Counted from the stretch's first letter, positions 47,873 through 59,770 are shown. The stretch is 64,000 nt of DNA from Flectonema sp. DT1601 (GCA_964019425.1 OZ025789.1:806001-870000); one strand, 5' to 3'. Notes: a model not told the origin generated them from the sequence alone. Translations and numbers: made by a program.

Positions 47873-48899
47873 TAAAAATATGAGCTGTGAGTGAAATCAT
47901 TATTGAGTTATTACAAAAAAAACAAAATTAAAAATAACGCACTGTGTGCTCTGCTTCTACCAAGTTGGTACATACTGTTTTCTGGATTACTCTGGATGAC
48001 GAAGTAGTGATGAGAGCATGATAATTTAAAATTTAAAATTTAAAAAAAAAAAAAAAAAATCAAGAAGCAGATAAAAGAATATAAGTAGAAAGTATAAGAA
48101 TAAGAAGCAGCTTACTGGTATTTTAAATTGAGGGAAGACGAGGTAGGGGAGGAGGGGTCAGGAGGGTGACAAAAAGATATTCATGGACGGAATACTTTCC
48201 TCTGCCTTGTCATTATTTCTTTCAAAGCTTCTTTTTTTTATTTTATATTATTCTTTTTTTTTTTTATTATGCCCCAAGTGAGGTGTGCAGAAATGCTTTT
48301 AAAAAAAAAAGAGGCAAGATTCTTTTTTTTTTTGCATTCTTTTTTTTATTAATGAAAATAATTGGGGTCAGTGCTTTACTGTAAACTTCAAGGAGGTTTT
48401 TTGAACTACAAAAAAATGCAATTAGTGCTCTCAGTGAACGAAATTTAATTAAATAAAACACCACCCTATACAATCAGTTGTGTCTGTGCACAACCGAACA
48501 GCAAACATCACAGCTGCTAATTACTATTTATTCACGCGCTTAACAATTTCCTCAGAAACGAAAAAGCAAATATCACACAAGGCAAGCAGGGATAAAATAA
48601 AAATAGAAACCGTAATAACCATAAGCCCTATGAAAAGGCTCTAACCCCCATGAAAAAAAAAGGCTCTAATTGTGTAGATACCTTTTTTTTTTTTTTTTTT
48701 TTTTTCTTACTTCCGCAAAGTAGGCTACCCGGCTAGAAATTTAGGTAATACTCAGTGGAGACATCATTTCAGACCAACGGGAAAAAAAGAAAAGAAAAAT
48801 CGGGTACTTTCGAAGTTTTTTTATTATTCATTTCTCCAATCCGAACTTCATACGCAAGGCTACCTGTCAAATTAGAAACAACGTGACAATACGGCCACT
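47873..48899. other. 1.0-kb spacer between CHMP4 copies B and C
   Basis: It contains A/T runs and, at 47990-48118, a block that is repeated upstream of copy C (see separate entry). No gene is supported. Confidence 0.55.
47990..48118 (-). promoter_or_regulatory. Conserved upstream block of the CHMP4 pair, copy 1
   Basis: The last 58 bp (48060-48118) match 49938-49998 almost base for base (AAGAAGCAGAT..AAA, ATAAGTAGAAAGTATAAGAA, TAAGAAGCAGCTTACTGG), and CTCTGGATGAC recurs about 120 bp before. The block lies some 120-250 bp upstream of the start codon, in sequence that otherwise differs between the two genes. It may be a promoter or 5' leader element, or a leftover of the duplication. Confidence 0.5.
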
Positions 48900-49737
48900 T
48901 CAAGCTAGTTGGAGATCGAGCTCTGCGAGTAGCGACTCGTCCTCCTCCTTTTGCTTTTCAGCTGCAGTTACTGCGGGTTGAGCTACAGGAAGAGGAGCGA
49001 GAGTTCCAACTTCAGCGCTGTCTAGTCTGGCCTCGAGATCGTCTGCTGCTAAGTTTTCCAAGTCAGCCAGAAGCTCGTCATCATCGTCATCATCAGCGAA
49101 TGGAGTAGCGAGGATTTCATTAACTTCAGTTATTTCTCTGTGCTGCTCAGCTATGTCTGCAGCTACTTCCGCAACATCATCGACGTCTAATTTTGATCTC
49201 TCAAGTTGATGAAGAACTTGTTTTTGCATATCTACGAGTACTCTTGCGTTCTCTTGTTCAACCATCTTACTCTGAGTCTGCATTAATCCATCAGCCTGAG
49301 CATGTGAGTTGTCTAATTCTTTCTCTTTATGTTTCTTTCTTTTCATACATTGAATCGCACGTTTCTTTCCGGCTTCAGTACGAGTTGCCATATACTTCTT
49401 GGCTTGTTCTTCCTGTAGGTTATTAAAGTTTTATTTACATTAAAGGTAACCGTCATGCAGGGTGATATAAAAAATAGTAAAATACAAACCAATTCGGTAA
49501 TTTCTCTTTCCAGAACTCGCTGCCGTTTTTGCATGTTTTCTATTGTTCTGGATACTCGCTGTTTTTTTGTTTTTTGTTTTTTTTCTTATTTACTACGCAA
49601 ACCATCCAACAGAAATTAATAACCCAAAATCATACCTCGTTCGTATCAATTGAGGGATCGTGTTGTTTGTGAAGCGGTGCCGGTTGCGTTGCTGGCTTTG
49701 AACCTCCACCACCAAATATCTTCGATAGGAAAGACAT
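48900..49737 (-). CDS. CHMP4/VPS32 ESCRT-III subunit (copy C)
   Basis: Three exons, complement(48900..49412, 49490..49558, 49636..49737), give 227 aa. Introns are both 77 nt (donors GTTTGT, GTATGA), phase 0. It has the same domain layout and intron positions as copy B. The N-terminus MSFLSKIFGGGGSK, and exon 2 (ENMQKRQRVLEREITEL), differ from copy B, whereas about 155 residues encoded by exon 3 are identical. The extreme C-terminus differs again (ESLLAELDLQLA against ESLLADLLAPN). Both proteins probably co-assemble in ESCRT-III filaments. The acceptor CAAACTACAG ends at 49768, followed by an A run before the ATG. Confidence 0.93.
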
Positions 49738-50652
49738 TTTGTGAAAGTTTTTTTTTTTTTTTTTGACCTGTAGTTTGAATATATACAATAAACAATGCGT
49801 AGTTGTGATTGATATAAATTTCAGTGGATGACCTCTCTCATGATGTTTTGACTGTTGTTCGGTTACCTCTGGATGACAATAAAATAGTAATTAGAATGTA
49901 ATAATTAAAATTTTTTTTCATAGAATAAAAAAAGAAATCAAGAAGCAGATGAAAATAATATAAGTAGAAAGTATAAGAATAAGAAGCAGCTTACTGGGGA
50001 GGAGAGAAAACTCCTCTGTTTTTTTTTTTTTTTTTTTTTTGAACTGGGGGGTATGGAATGTGAAAACTGAGAAAAGTAGCAGGTTTACCCAAATCAAGAT
50101 AACTGCAAAGGTAACAAACGGTTTTCGAAACCAAGATGAATAGGTATCCATCTGTTACACACCAATGACTTCACATGGTAACCTACAACTTCTAACTCAG
50201 AGAACGGGAAAACATGGAGAGATGAGAATTTCTCACAATAAATCGCTTCTGGGGAGTAGAGGCAAAAATGAAGGTAAATAAAGACAAACGGGGGAGTGAA
50301 AAAAAATGAACTTGTTTCGCATAGTAGGTAACGCTATGTAATAATAACCTCACCACTTATTCCACAACTAAGTATGTGTAGAAATTGGATGCCGCACGAC
50401 AAAAAAAAAGACACTTCTAGGACCCATCTGTAAAGCTGTCCTCTTGTCTGATGTCTGATGTCGTTCTAACAACAAGAGGATTACCAAAAGTGATCTAATG
50501 AGAGAGTGCAACTTGTAAAAGACTGCACGTGTAACTGAAAATAAGACACAAAAAACCCCTGTTTCTAAACCTCCATTATCTACTGTTTCAACAATCAGTT
50601 CCTTCATATCGGAGAATGCTAAAAGTTGCTTCAGACGACTTACGTTGGATGA
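49738..50652. other. Spacer upstream of CHMP4 copy C
   Basis: It contains the second copy of the conserved upstream block (about 49866-49998), A/T runs and no supported gene. A minus-strand frame at 50368-50607 follows the channel stop closely but has no acceptor or homology that I can see. Confidence 0.5.
49866..49998 (-). promoter_or_regulatory. Conserved upstream block of the CHMP4 pair, copy 2
   Basis: Partner of 47990-48118; see that entry for the shared motifs. It sits about 130-260 bp upstream of the copy C start codon. Confidence 0.5.
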
Positions 50653-53600
50653 CTAGCCATCTGCAGGAGGTCGTAATTCTGGCCAGTCTTCAGAATTCTC
50701 TCGAACTCTGTGCTGGTTATTCGACGTAGAACTCTCAAACGTTGAATCAGAATCTGACATAAGAGAATCCTCAACACTATTAGATATGTTGTTATCTTTA
50801 TCATTCGATGCTGTTGATGAAATATCAAAGAAGTTATAAGAGGCTTGTTTTGCCTCATCAGGAGGAGGATCAAACCTATGATGTGATGCCTTCTCTGAAG
50901 ATTTCAGTTCTTCCGGTACGTCACTCTTATCTTCAATATATTTATGTTGACCAGGTTGGTTGCTATCATCAACTATTATGTTTTGTTCTTGTGAATTATC
51001 AGAATTTCTGTTTGCCCTTTTCTTTATTATTGTTGGAACTTGTAACTCAAGTACTTCAGAACAAGGCTTACTAGTATCATTGAAAACATTTTCAGCAGCC
51101 AAATGACAATTCCGCTGTCGAAGCGGATTCTCAGAATCTTTATTTTTTCGTCCCTTCCTTTTCCAAAATGCACATCTGATCTTATCCGCAGCAAACCAAT
51201 GCATCAAGGTAAAACAGTTTTGTATAATTTTAGGAGACTTAGTTAACTTTAAATGCCTTAACAGATTGATATCCGCTGTTAGAATATCATACTCTCTAGC
51301 AGCAAGAGCGAACACTAATGACCTTACGTGGATCTCACAAGACTTACTAAGTGGAACTGGTATTGAAGCTAGGAATGTAATCATATCAAGGCCGTTTAGT
51401 TCCTTTTTTAGAGGGACAGGAACAAACTCTCCACCAATGAATCTCGGAACATAAGCTAATTCTTCAGGTAGTAAAGTTGTGTTCGCTTCAAGTGTTTTTA
51501 CTAAGTCACTCGCAGGTACAGATTTCCTACAATCAAATACCTCTTCCCAATTTTCAATAAATTTTCGAAGCACGTCTATCTTTGACATGTTCATTGTGTT
51601 GGTTTCTTGTTCCTGTTTTTTTTTTTTTTTTTTTTTGTTATATTTATATTGTCCTTAAAACAGTTAAAGAAACATAAAAAAACGATATGCTGACATACCT
51701 GTAGGAGTTCGACCACAACAGCAGCGAATACATTCAACATAACTATACATCCAATTACCATGAACAGTACAAAGTACACTGCTGGAACCCATGCTCGATC
51801 TCCTTGTGAAACCAAAACAGTCCTGATATCTATCCAACCTTCTGTAGTTGAAGCCGATGCTAGTGTCAGCATAGCTTGTGGTAGATTCTCAAAATTAAAA
51901 TTCGTATTAATCGGATATATTCTTTTTAATTTTCCGAACAAGTCAACACCTGCGACTCCGAAAACGAAGAAAACAGACATCAGAAGCATCCCAATGTTAC
52001 CAAAGAACATTAAGTTTCGGTCCTGTTTTGTGTTACAATTTGTACTCTTGCTCCACACAATAGTAAACAGTAGGAGAAGAACGAAATTAAGTGAAACAGA
52101 AAATCTCAGAAGAGTAACACGCATCAATTATTATCGTGTCAAAAACAAACAGTTCACTCAAACACAACAACTGCTTCACGAGATGGGAGGCAAAAATATT
52201 CTTAAGAGTGGATAGAATGCTGAGAAGAGTGGTCACAACATGACAACAAGAGTTCCTTAAGATGTCGTGTAAGAAAATGAATTCTCACTTCGACAATTTG
52301 AACATTTTCTAATCGTCCGAAGTGGTCAGACCGTTGCGGTGTATTCGATATCATCATTAGGAAGAAGGAAAGCTTTACTCAAAGAGAACAATAGCGGCAG
52401 GTGAATGAGAAGAGTGGTCACAACATGGCAACAAGAGTTCCTTAAGATGTCGTGTAAGAAAATGAATTCTCACTTCGACAATTTGAACATTTTCTAATCG
52501 TCCGAAGTGGTCAGACCGTTGCGGTGTATTCGATATCATCATTAGGAAGAAGGAAAGCTTTACTCAAAGAGAACAATAGCGGCAGGTGAATGAGAAGCGT
52601 GGTCACAACATGGCAACAAGAGTTCCTTAAGATGTCGTGTAAGAAAATGAATTCTCACTTCGACAATTTGAACATTTTCTAATCGTCCGAAGTGGTCAGA
52701 CCGTTGCGGTGTATTCGATATCATCATTAGGAAGAAGAAAAGCTTTACTCAAAGAGAACAATAGCGGCAGGTGAATGAGAAGAGTGGTCACAACATGGCA
52801 ACAAGAGTTCCTTAAGATGTCGTGTAAGAAAATGAATTCTCACTTCGACAATTTGAACATTTTCTAATCGTCCGAAATGGTCAGACCGTTGCGGTGTATT
52901 CGATATCATCATTAGGAAGAAGAAAAGCTTTACTCAAAGAGAACAATAGCGGCAGGTGAATAAGAAGAGTGGTCACAACATGGCAACAAGAGTTCCTTAA
53001 GATGTCGTGTAAGAAAATGAATTCTCACTTCGACAATTTGAACATTTTCTAATCGTCCGAAATGGTCAGACCGTTGCGGTGTATTCGATATCATCATTAG
53101 GAAGAAGAAAAGCTTTACTCAAAGAGAACAATAGCGGCAGGTGAATAAGAAGAGTGGTCACAACATGGCAACAAGAGTTCCTTAAGATGTCGTGTAAGAA
53201 AATGAATTCTCACTTCGACAATTTGAACATTTTCTAATCGTCCGAAATGGTCAGACCGTTGCGGTGTATTCGATATCATCATTAGGAAGAAGAAAAGCTT
53301 TACTCAAAGAGAACAATAGCGGCAGGTGAATAAGAAGAGTGGTCACAACATGGCAACAAGAGTTCCTTAAGATGTCGTGTAAGAAAATGAATTCTCACTT
53401 CGACAATTTGAACATTTTCTAATCGTCCGAAGTGGTCAGACCGTTGCGGTGTATTCGATATCATCATTAGGAAGAAGGAAAGCTTTACTCAAAGAGAACA
53501 ATAGCGGCAGGTGAATGAGAAGCGTGGTCACAACATGGCAACAAGAGTTCCTTAAGATGTCGTGTAAGAAAATGAATTCTCACTTCGACAATTTGAACAT

Positions 53601-56600
53601 TTTCTAATCGTCCGAAATGGTCAGACCGTTGCGGTGTATTCGATATCATCATTAGGAAGAAGAAAAGCTTTACTCAAAGAGAACAATAGCGGCAGGTGAA
53701 TAAGAAGAGTGGTCACAACATGGCAACAAGAGTTCCTTAAGATGTCGTGTAAGAAAATGAATTCTCACTTCGACAATTTGAACATTTTCTAATCGTCCGA
53801 AGTGGTCAGACCGTTGCGGTGTATTCGATATCATCATTAGGAAGAAGGAAAGCTTTACTCAAAGAGAACAATAGCGGCAGGTGAATGAGAAGCGTGGTCA
53901 CAACATGGCAACAAGAGTTCCTTAAGATGTCGTGTAAGAAAATGAATTCTCACTTCGACAATTTGAACATTTTCTAATCGTCCGAAATGGTCAGACCGTT
54001 GCGGTGTATTCGATATCATCATTAGGAAGAAGAAAAGCTTTACTCAAAGAGAACAATAGTGGCAGGTGAATGAGAAGAGTGGTCACAACATGACAACAAG
54101 AGTTCCTTAAGATGTCGTGTAAGAAAATAAATTCTCACTTCGACAATTTGAACATTTTCTAATCGTCCGAAATGGTCAGACCGTTGCGGTGTATTCGATA
54201 TCATCATTAGGAAGAAGGAAAGCTTTACTCAAAGAAAACAATAGCGGCAGGTGAATGAGAAGAGTGGTCACAACATGGCAACAAGAGTTCCTTAAGATGT
54301 CGTGTAAGAAAATAAATTCTCACTTCGACAATTTGAACATTTTCTAATCGTCCGAAATGGTCAGACCGTTGCGGTGTATTCGATATCATCATTAGGAAGA
54401 GGAGGAGATAAAGAGATACAATAAAGTAACAACAACATAACAGGAAAAAGGACTTCTTACTTTGCTTTTGTTATTTTGAAGAAGAAAGAAAACTATTCAG
54501 ATAAACCTTTAACGCAAACAGAATCCTGTCACGAGGGAAGGATGTCGAATAGATGTCTTCTCCTACTACGTCGGATACAACAAAAAAAAAGATGGGAAAA
54601 TAACATACCTGGAAAAGAGTATCGAACAGTTTCTGAAGACCTTTTGCTTTATTCAGAAGACGAAATAAGCGTCCGATTCGAAGGACACGTATAGCTGAGG
54701 CTCCCTGAAACGAAGACAAAAACAACGAGATTAGAGAAATAACAACAATTGTAAAGTCGAACTTATTCCAATTTCGAGAAAAGTAATTTCGAGGATACAA
54801 CGCCGTCAACTTTATTACAGTTTCTGTAACAAATATTGCAGTGAAAATATAATTTGATATTTGTTGTAGTTGGTCGTATGTTGTCGACTGTCCCTGATGC
54901 CTAACTGAAAATACAACCATATTCAATATAATACAGAGAGTAATAAAGTTTGAGAATCGTTCATGTTCGGCAATTCTATACGCAAGTTGTCGGATGTATT
55001 GAGTTGGTACCGGAGGGTTTATTTTAAATAAATTAGCCCTCATAAGTCTTTCATAACGAACATACTCTCTTTGAGACTCTGTAAGCATGGAAAACGGTCC
55101 TAGTTTGCTTCTCATTTTTGTGAATTCTGAGATTAGCGTTCCGACAATAAGATTTATTGCGAAGAAATTTCCGATTACATAAAACGAAACGAAGAACAGA
55201 GAAGCATGAGGACTGCTATTATATCGAACAGCATGATCAACTTGAGTGCTATCCATCCCATCGTACATTGGAGTTGTCCAACCATCGCCTAATGCCAAAT
55301 CAAATAAACTAAATATCGCAGCTCCTAAATTATCAAAATGACTGTCGTGTTGAATCCATCGAACGTCTTCTTCGTAAAAAGTTGAATTAATTGGCCCAAT
55401 TACTTCAACAATGTGAGTTCCATTGCAGTCAACTTTAGTAGTAAGCCTTCCATCAGAACAATGATAAAACCTTCCTTTGAAAAATTGAACTCCCAAAATT
55501 CCAAATATGAACACCAAGAAACCACACAGTACAAGTGACCTTGTTAACGCAGGAACACATCGGATTAATGCCTCTACTATGGTACGTATTTCATTGCTTC
55601 GAATGATTAAGCGAACGGTTCTCAGAGCTCTGAATAAGCCTATTGGGGGATAGAGAAGTCCACCGACTGCCATGATAGCAACAAAGAAGTCAACGCGATT
55701 CCAGGTGTCCCTCAGATATGGCATACCAACATCCGGGGGATAGAAACTGCCTTCAAGAGGAGGTGGATTCCAAAATCCAAGAACGAATATTTTAAGAAGC
55801 ATTTCTACTGCGAAGATAATCGTGAAGACGTAGTCTCCAGCGTCTAACACTGTTCGCATTCCTTGAGGAGCCCCAGGGTGTTCCATTGCTAAGAATATCA
55901 TGTTTGCAACGATAATCATTAAAATAAATATCTCAAAAATCGTACTATGAATAATCTTAGACAAGAACACCCTTGCTCTGTTATCTGATTCGAAAATACC
56001 CAAAGACGTTCCCAATAGTTGAACGTGTGTGAAAGCAAATATTTTATTTAGTTTTCTTGTCGGTACATGTTCAGCAAAAACAAAACTACAATCAGCCTCC
56101 TTAACAGTTACATAAAATGATGCTTGATCACCATCATTAAAACAACGACAGACTTCTTCGAGGGTCATTTCAGACACTATTTGTTGAGATCCAATTTCCG
56201 TGATCATCATTCCAACTTTCAGACCAGCCTTATCAGCGGGTGATCTGGCGACCACACTATCAACTATGAATGCTGCATTCTTCGAGTCAAAAGCAAAGTT
56301 GGCTCCGAGATCTTTAGCCGTTTTACACACCGTTAAGTTCTTCGAACCATCATTATTTGTTCTGGTAAACCTTCTTAACATCATTACGCTTGGTGACTTT
56401 GGTGGTGATAGCTGTAATCCGGGACACTTAAACGGGTCTTGAACATCTTCATTCACATCCTGTTCATTTTCTATTATGTCTCCTTGGTCTTTAGACATTG
56501 ATAAGGCCGCGAATAACGATCCGTCTTCATTCTCATCATCCATTTCATCAAGCATTGAGTCCATTTTATCTAGACTTATCGCAATAAAGACGTTGGTCAA

Positions 56601-58544
56601 TACTAAGTTTCCGATTGTAAATAATGATAGGAAGTAAATGACTGCCCATGTTCCTGTTGTTTTCATCGCACGTTGCATTACTGCTACCCAAGATTCACCT
56701 GATATTATTATAAAACAGGCGAGACTGGATTCCCAAAGTGAATTAAAATTTGGTCGTCCGTTCAACTTTCCTTCCATTATTTCCATACCGAGTATCGCGA
56801 ATATAAAAATCAACAATACAATCACCAAACTAACATAAACTGATTCTCTCAAACAGGAAGCAACCATTATTAACATCTTTTGAATAGACGGCCATCTTTT
56901 TATAAGTTTTAATGTTCTTAACATCCGGAATGCTCGGAGGGCTGTAAATGCACTCCCACTTCCACTGACTAAGTCAGGGATGGTTATTAATACAAGAAAG
57001 AAATCGAATGAATTATAACCTGACTTGAATGTTCTTCGAGGTCCGAGTCCAATTATTTTGAGTAGGATCTCAGCAGCGAATATAACGCCGCAGACGAGGT
57101 TTGCAATCTCAGATACACTTACTAACTTTGAATCCATGTCGTGGTGATCAATAGCTAGGAATGTTATGTTGACAACCGTCACAAATAGAACAAACTGTTG
57201 AGACACTTGGTGAAGTACAAAATCTGATATTCTCAATCTCCAAGCAGGTCTACTGTCTTGACTTTCTATCTCTTGAATTGGTAATGGCGTCACAGGTAGT
57301 TCTGCTGTCCTCCTCCTCCTCGATGATGAGGTATTTCTATGCCTCTCTCTCACTGAAGCATTTAGGTTTGCATTCGTTGGTGATGTTGCAATCTGAGATT
57401 CCGCATTGTCATTACTGAGTCTGAATTTAAAAGCATCGACAACATTCTTTACAGCTATCGTACTCTTCCTCGCACTCCTCGCTGATATACCTGATCCTCT
57501 TGGAGCGTTTTGAGCTTTGAGCATCATCTCATTCTTATTCCTATAGTACGCAGATATGAGAACAGCGAGGAATAAGTTAGTTCCGAAAAAAGCACCAAAA
57601 ACCGTACACAAGGTGTAAAATATCCATGCGTGAGGAGAATAAGCAGACATGAGTCGATCCATATCCTGAGGCCAATCATCCTGAGAGATTACTTTAAAGA
57701 CAAGAAGTAAAGCTCTAAAAATATTATCATAATTTAATATGGATTCAACCTTTGGGAAGTCTTCTGCATTCAAACACGATACAGTCGCGTGAGGAATCGG
57801 ATCACATGTGACTGTACCTCCACATGGTTGGTCTTGCATATTTCTTTGAACGAACGGAACAACAGGAAAAGTCATATTATAGTATTCCTCATCGTAGTAA
57901 GATACAACACATCTGTTGTTAAGTGATCCTCCGAATAGTTGAATTCCGAGTATTGCGAATATGAAGTTTAAGAACAACAATAACAAAACGTTATCAAGTA
58001 TCTGAGGAATACTACCGAACAGAGCTCCCATGAGAACTTTCATTCCCTGAACACGAGAAAGCGTTCTCAAAGGTCGGAGAACACGAAGTAGTTTTATGAC
58101 TGAAAACGATCCAGCAACTCCCGCAACAGATACCAAACTAGCAACGACAATAATGAGATCGAGAACATTCCATGGAGTCCGTAGATAAGAATCTTTATGA
58201 GCGATAAACCCTAATGCGATTACTTTTATTATGAGTTCGAGTGTGAAACAAGTAGTGAATACGATCTCTAAAGGAAAGAAGGAATCATTCAAAACATCAG
58301 ACGGGATCTTCGCGTATTGTAAAGCCATCGCTAACGTATTCAATAAGATAATCACAAGTATGATATTTTGAAACCACTGATTCCGATAAGTCATAACACA
58401 AGCTCTTCTCAACGCATTCTCACGAGACAAACATACCAACGAATCACTTGTTGGTACCTTAGGAACGACATGCGACGCTTTCGGATCATTTTTCGACTTA
58501 TGAACTCCCGTCGGTATCTCGAGCAAAATCGCTCCACTAGCCAT
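50653..58544 (-). CDS. Four-domain voltage-gated cation channel (CaV/NaV superfamily) with an internal PDZ domain
   Basis: Three exons, complement(50653..51612, 51699..52022, 54609..58544), give 1,739 aa. Introns are 86 and 2,586 nt, donors GTATGT, phase 0. Four six-span repeats are visible. S4 helices carry spaced Arg/Lys: domain I IKLLRVLRPLRTL, II LRAFRMLRTLKLIKR, III FRALRTVRLIIR, IV IRVLRIGRLFRLL. Pore-loop candidates are SQDDW (I), SGESW (II), LGDGW (III) and TTEGW (IV), an acidic D/E/D/E ring that fits Ca2+ or mixed cation selectivity. The II-III linker (about 730-815) holds a PDZ domain (LGANFAFD...RSPADKAGLKVGMMI...VTVKE). The C-tail has an IQ-like helix (ADKIRCAFWKRKGRK) and then Ser/Asn/Asp-rich sequence. 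It acts at the plasma or ciliary membrane. The start is the first ATG; the nearby AG at 58551-58550 is a weaker acceptor. Confidence 0.92.
52225..54401. repeat. Intronic satellite array B, 12 units of 185 bp
   Basis: GTGGTCACAACATG recurs at about 52229 and then every 185 bp to 54264, twelve times, with no length change between units. Each unit also has GAGTTCCTTAAGATGTCGTG, GACAATTTGAACATTTTC and GCGGTGTATTCGATATCATC. A few sites vary (GAAGTGG/GAAATGG, GAAGG/GAAGA before AAAGC or AAGC, GAATGAG/GAATAAG, GAAGAG/GAAGCG), and units 7-10 alternate in an A-B-A-B pattern. The whole array is inside the first intron of the channel gene. The last unit is cut short just before the exon-side flank. Confidence 0.98.
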
Positions 58545-58699
58545 GACAGCTATTAGGTTCTACCCATAAAGAGGTTAGCCCCCAAACATATTATTCTTTA
58601 TTATATTACTTTTACTATGATGATGTTTCTTTCTACTGATTAAGATAAAAGAATATGAATTTTCGTTTATAGTTCAAGCAAATTCAAGATATAAAATAA

Positions 58700-58745
58700 A
58701 GAAAGGTACGTTTGGAAGCCTTAATCTTATACTACTCGTCTCTTT
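58700..58745 (+). repeat. Short dispersed repeat R2, copy 2
   Basis: Shares CCTTAATCTTATACTACT with copies 1 and 3, followed by a T-rich run. Confidence 0.5.
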
Positions 58746-58889
58746 TTTTTTTTTTTTTTGACTTTCAGAAGCAACCTTCGAGTGATCGAGTAGCTAGCTG
58801 AGTAAAGTTAGTCTTTTATTGGTTATCACATCTAAGTTAAAACATCGTAAGGACACCAAAAGAATAAAAACAAGAACGAAATAATTTGG

Positions 58890-59175
58890 CCTCAGGCTTA
58901 TGTATAAGTTAGAATATGTCAATCAAAAAAAAAAAAAAAAAAAATCGAAGGAAAACAAACAAATAATGGTTGGTTTCGGGGCTAATTAAAAAAAAAAAAA
59001 AATTCTTCGGACCATTCCCTTACCCAGCCCTCTTCAGCGAAGAAAGTAAGGGAGACACTGCGGTATCAGGCTTAAGTTAGAATATGTTAGTACTTATGGC
59101 TGTCAGTCAATTAAAAAAACAACAAAATCTCAATCAAATACAAAAATTCTTAGGAAAACAAACAAATAATGATAT
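58890..59175 (+). repeat. Diverged local direct duplication
   Basis: Two stretches share CAGGCTTA..TAAGTTAGAATATGT, TCAAT(T/C)AAAAAA and AGGAAAACAAACAAATAATG in the same order, at about 58890-58990 and 59065-59175, with differing spacers. Confidence 0.55.
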
Positions 59176-59294
59176 TGGCGTACCATGTTAGTTAGTATTA
59201 TTAATTTTTGTATTGAAAAGTGAGAATAAAAAATTAAGATAAGCAAAGGAAAAGTTTTCATCTCTGCAGTTTCCTAACATCTAGGGCTAGGGGG

Positions 59295-59345
59295 TAATAA
59301 GAAAACGAAGTTTCAGGCCTTAATCTTATACTACCTTGTCCCTTT
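59295..59345 (+). repeat. Short dispersed repeat R2, copy 3
   Basis: GAAGTTTCAGG followed by CCTTAATCTTATACTACCTT, the longest match to copy 1 at 37425-37470. Confidence 0.5.
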
Positions 59346-59604
59346 AAAAAATATATGGAAAAAAAAAAAAAAAAAAATCAGAAAAAAAAAAAATCTGCTA
59401 TTTCTACTTACTCCCTTTAATCTTCTGTGTCCCTGTATAAACATAAAATAACAAGTAAACGACCCATTTCAAAAAAAAAAGACAGCATTAATAATAACTT
59501 ACTGACATTAATAAGTATTATTTTGATATGTTTCACTCGATAAAAAAAACCGATGAGAACATAAAAAAAAGTTGCAAAATATTGAAAGAACATCGTCACA
59601 ATGG

Positions 59605-59625
59605 CCCTGTTAGATAGATAGATAG
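59605..59625. repeat. (GATA)n microsatellite
   Basis: Four GATA units at the edge of R1 copy 2. Confidence 0.8.
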
Positions 59626-59770
59626 ATAAGGAAGTCCAATACATTGCGTACTGTGCATCGCTGATACAGCAAACTAGGGAGCCATCGGGTTAACACCCTA
59701 GAGCTACGAGGCAACAGCAACGTAATTAGACCCAATCTTATTAGGATTGTTTTATTATAGCTTGTTATAG
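59620..59770 (-). repeat. Dispersed repeat R1, copy 2
   Basis: Matches 20565-20670 in the same orientation, with a central insertion of about 40 bases that includes GTAGCTCTAGGG, which loosely resembles a pol III box A. No box B was found at the right distance. Confidence 0.6.

Noticed and set aside
50368-50607. 79-codon frame after the channel stop, considered as a further channel exon
   Set aside because: No fitting donor is found in the last exon before its stop codon, and there is no family resemblance.
59640-59720. Possible tRNA-derived head in R1 copy 2 (GTAGCTCTAGGG)
   Set aside because: There is no box B downstream and the segment is absent from copy 1, so a tRNA origin is not supported.
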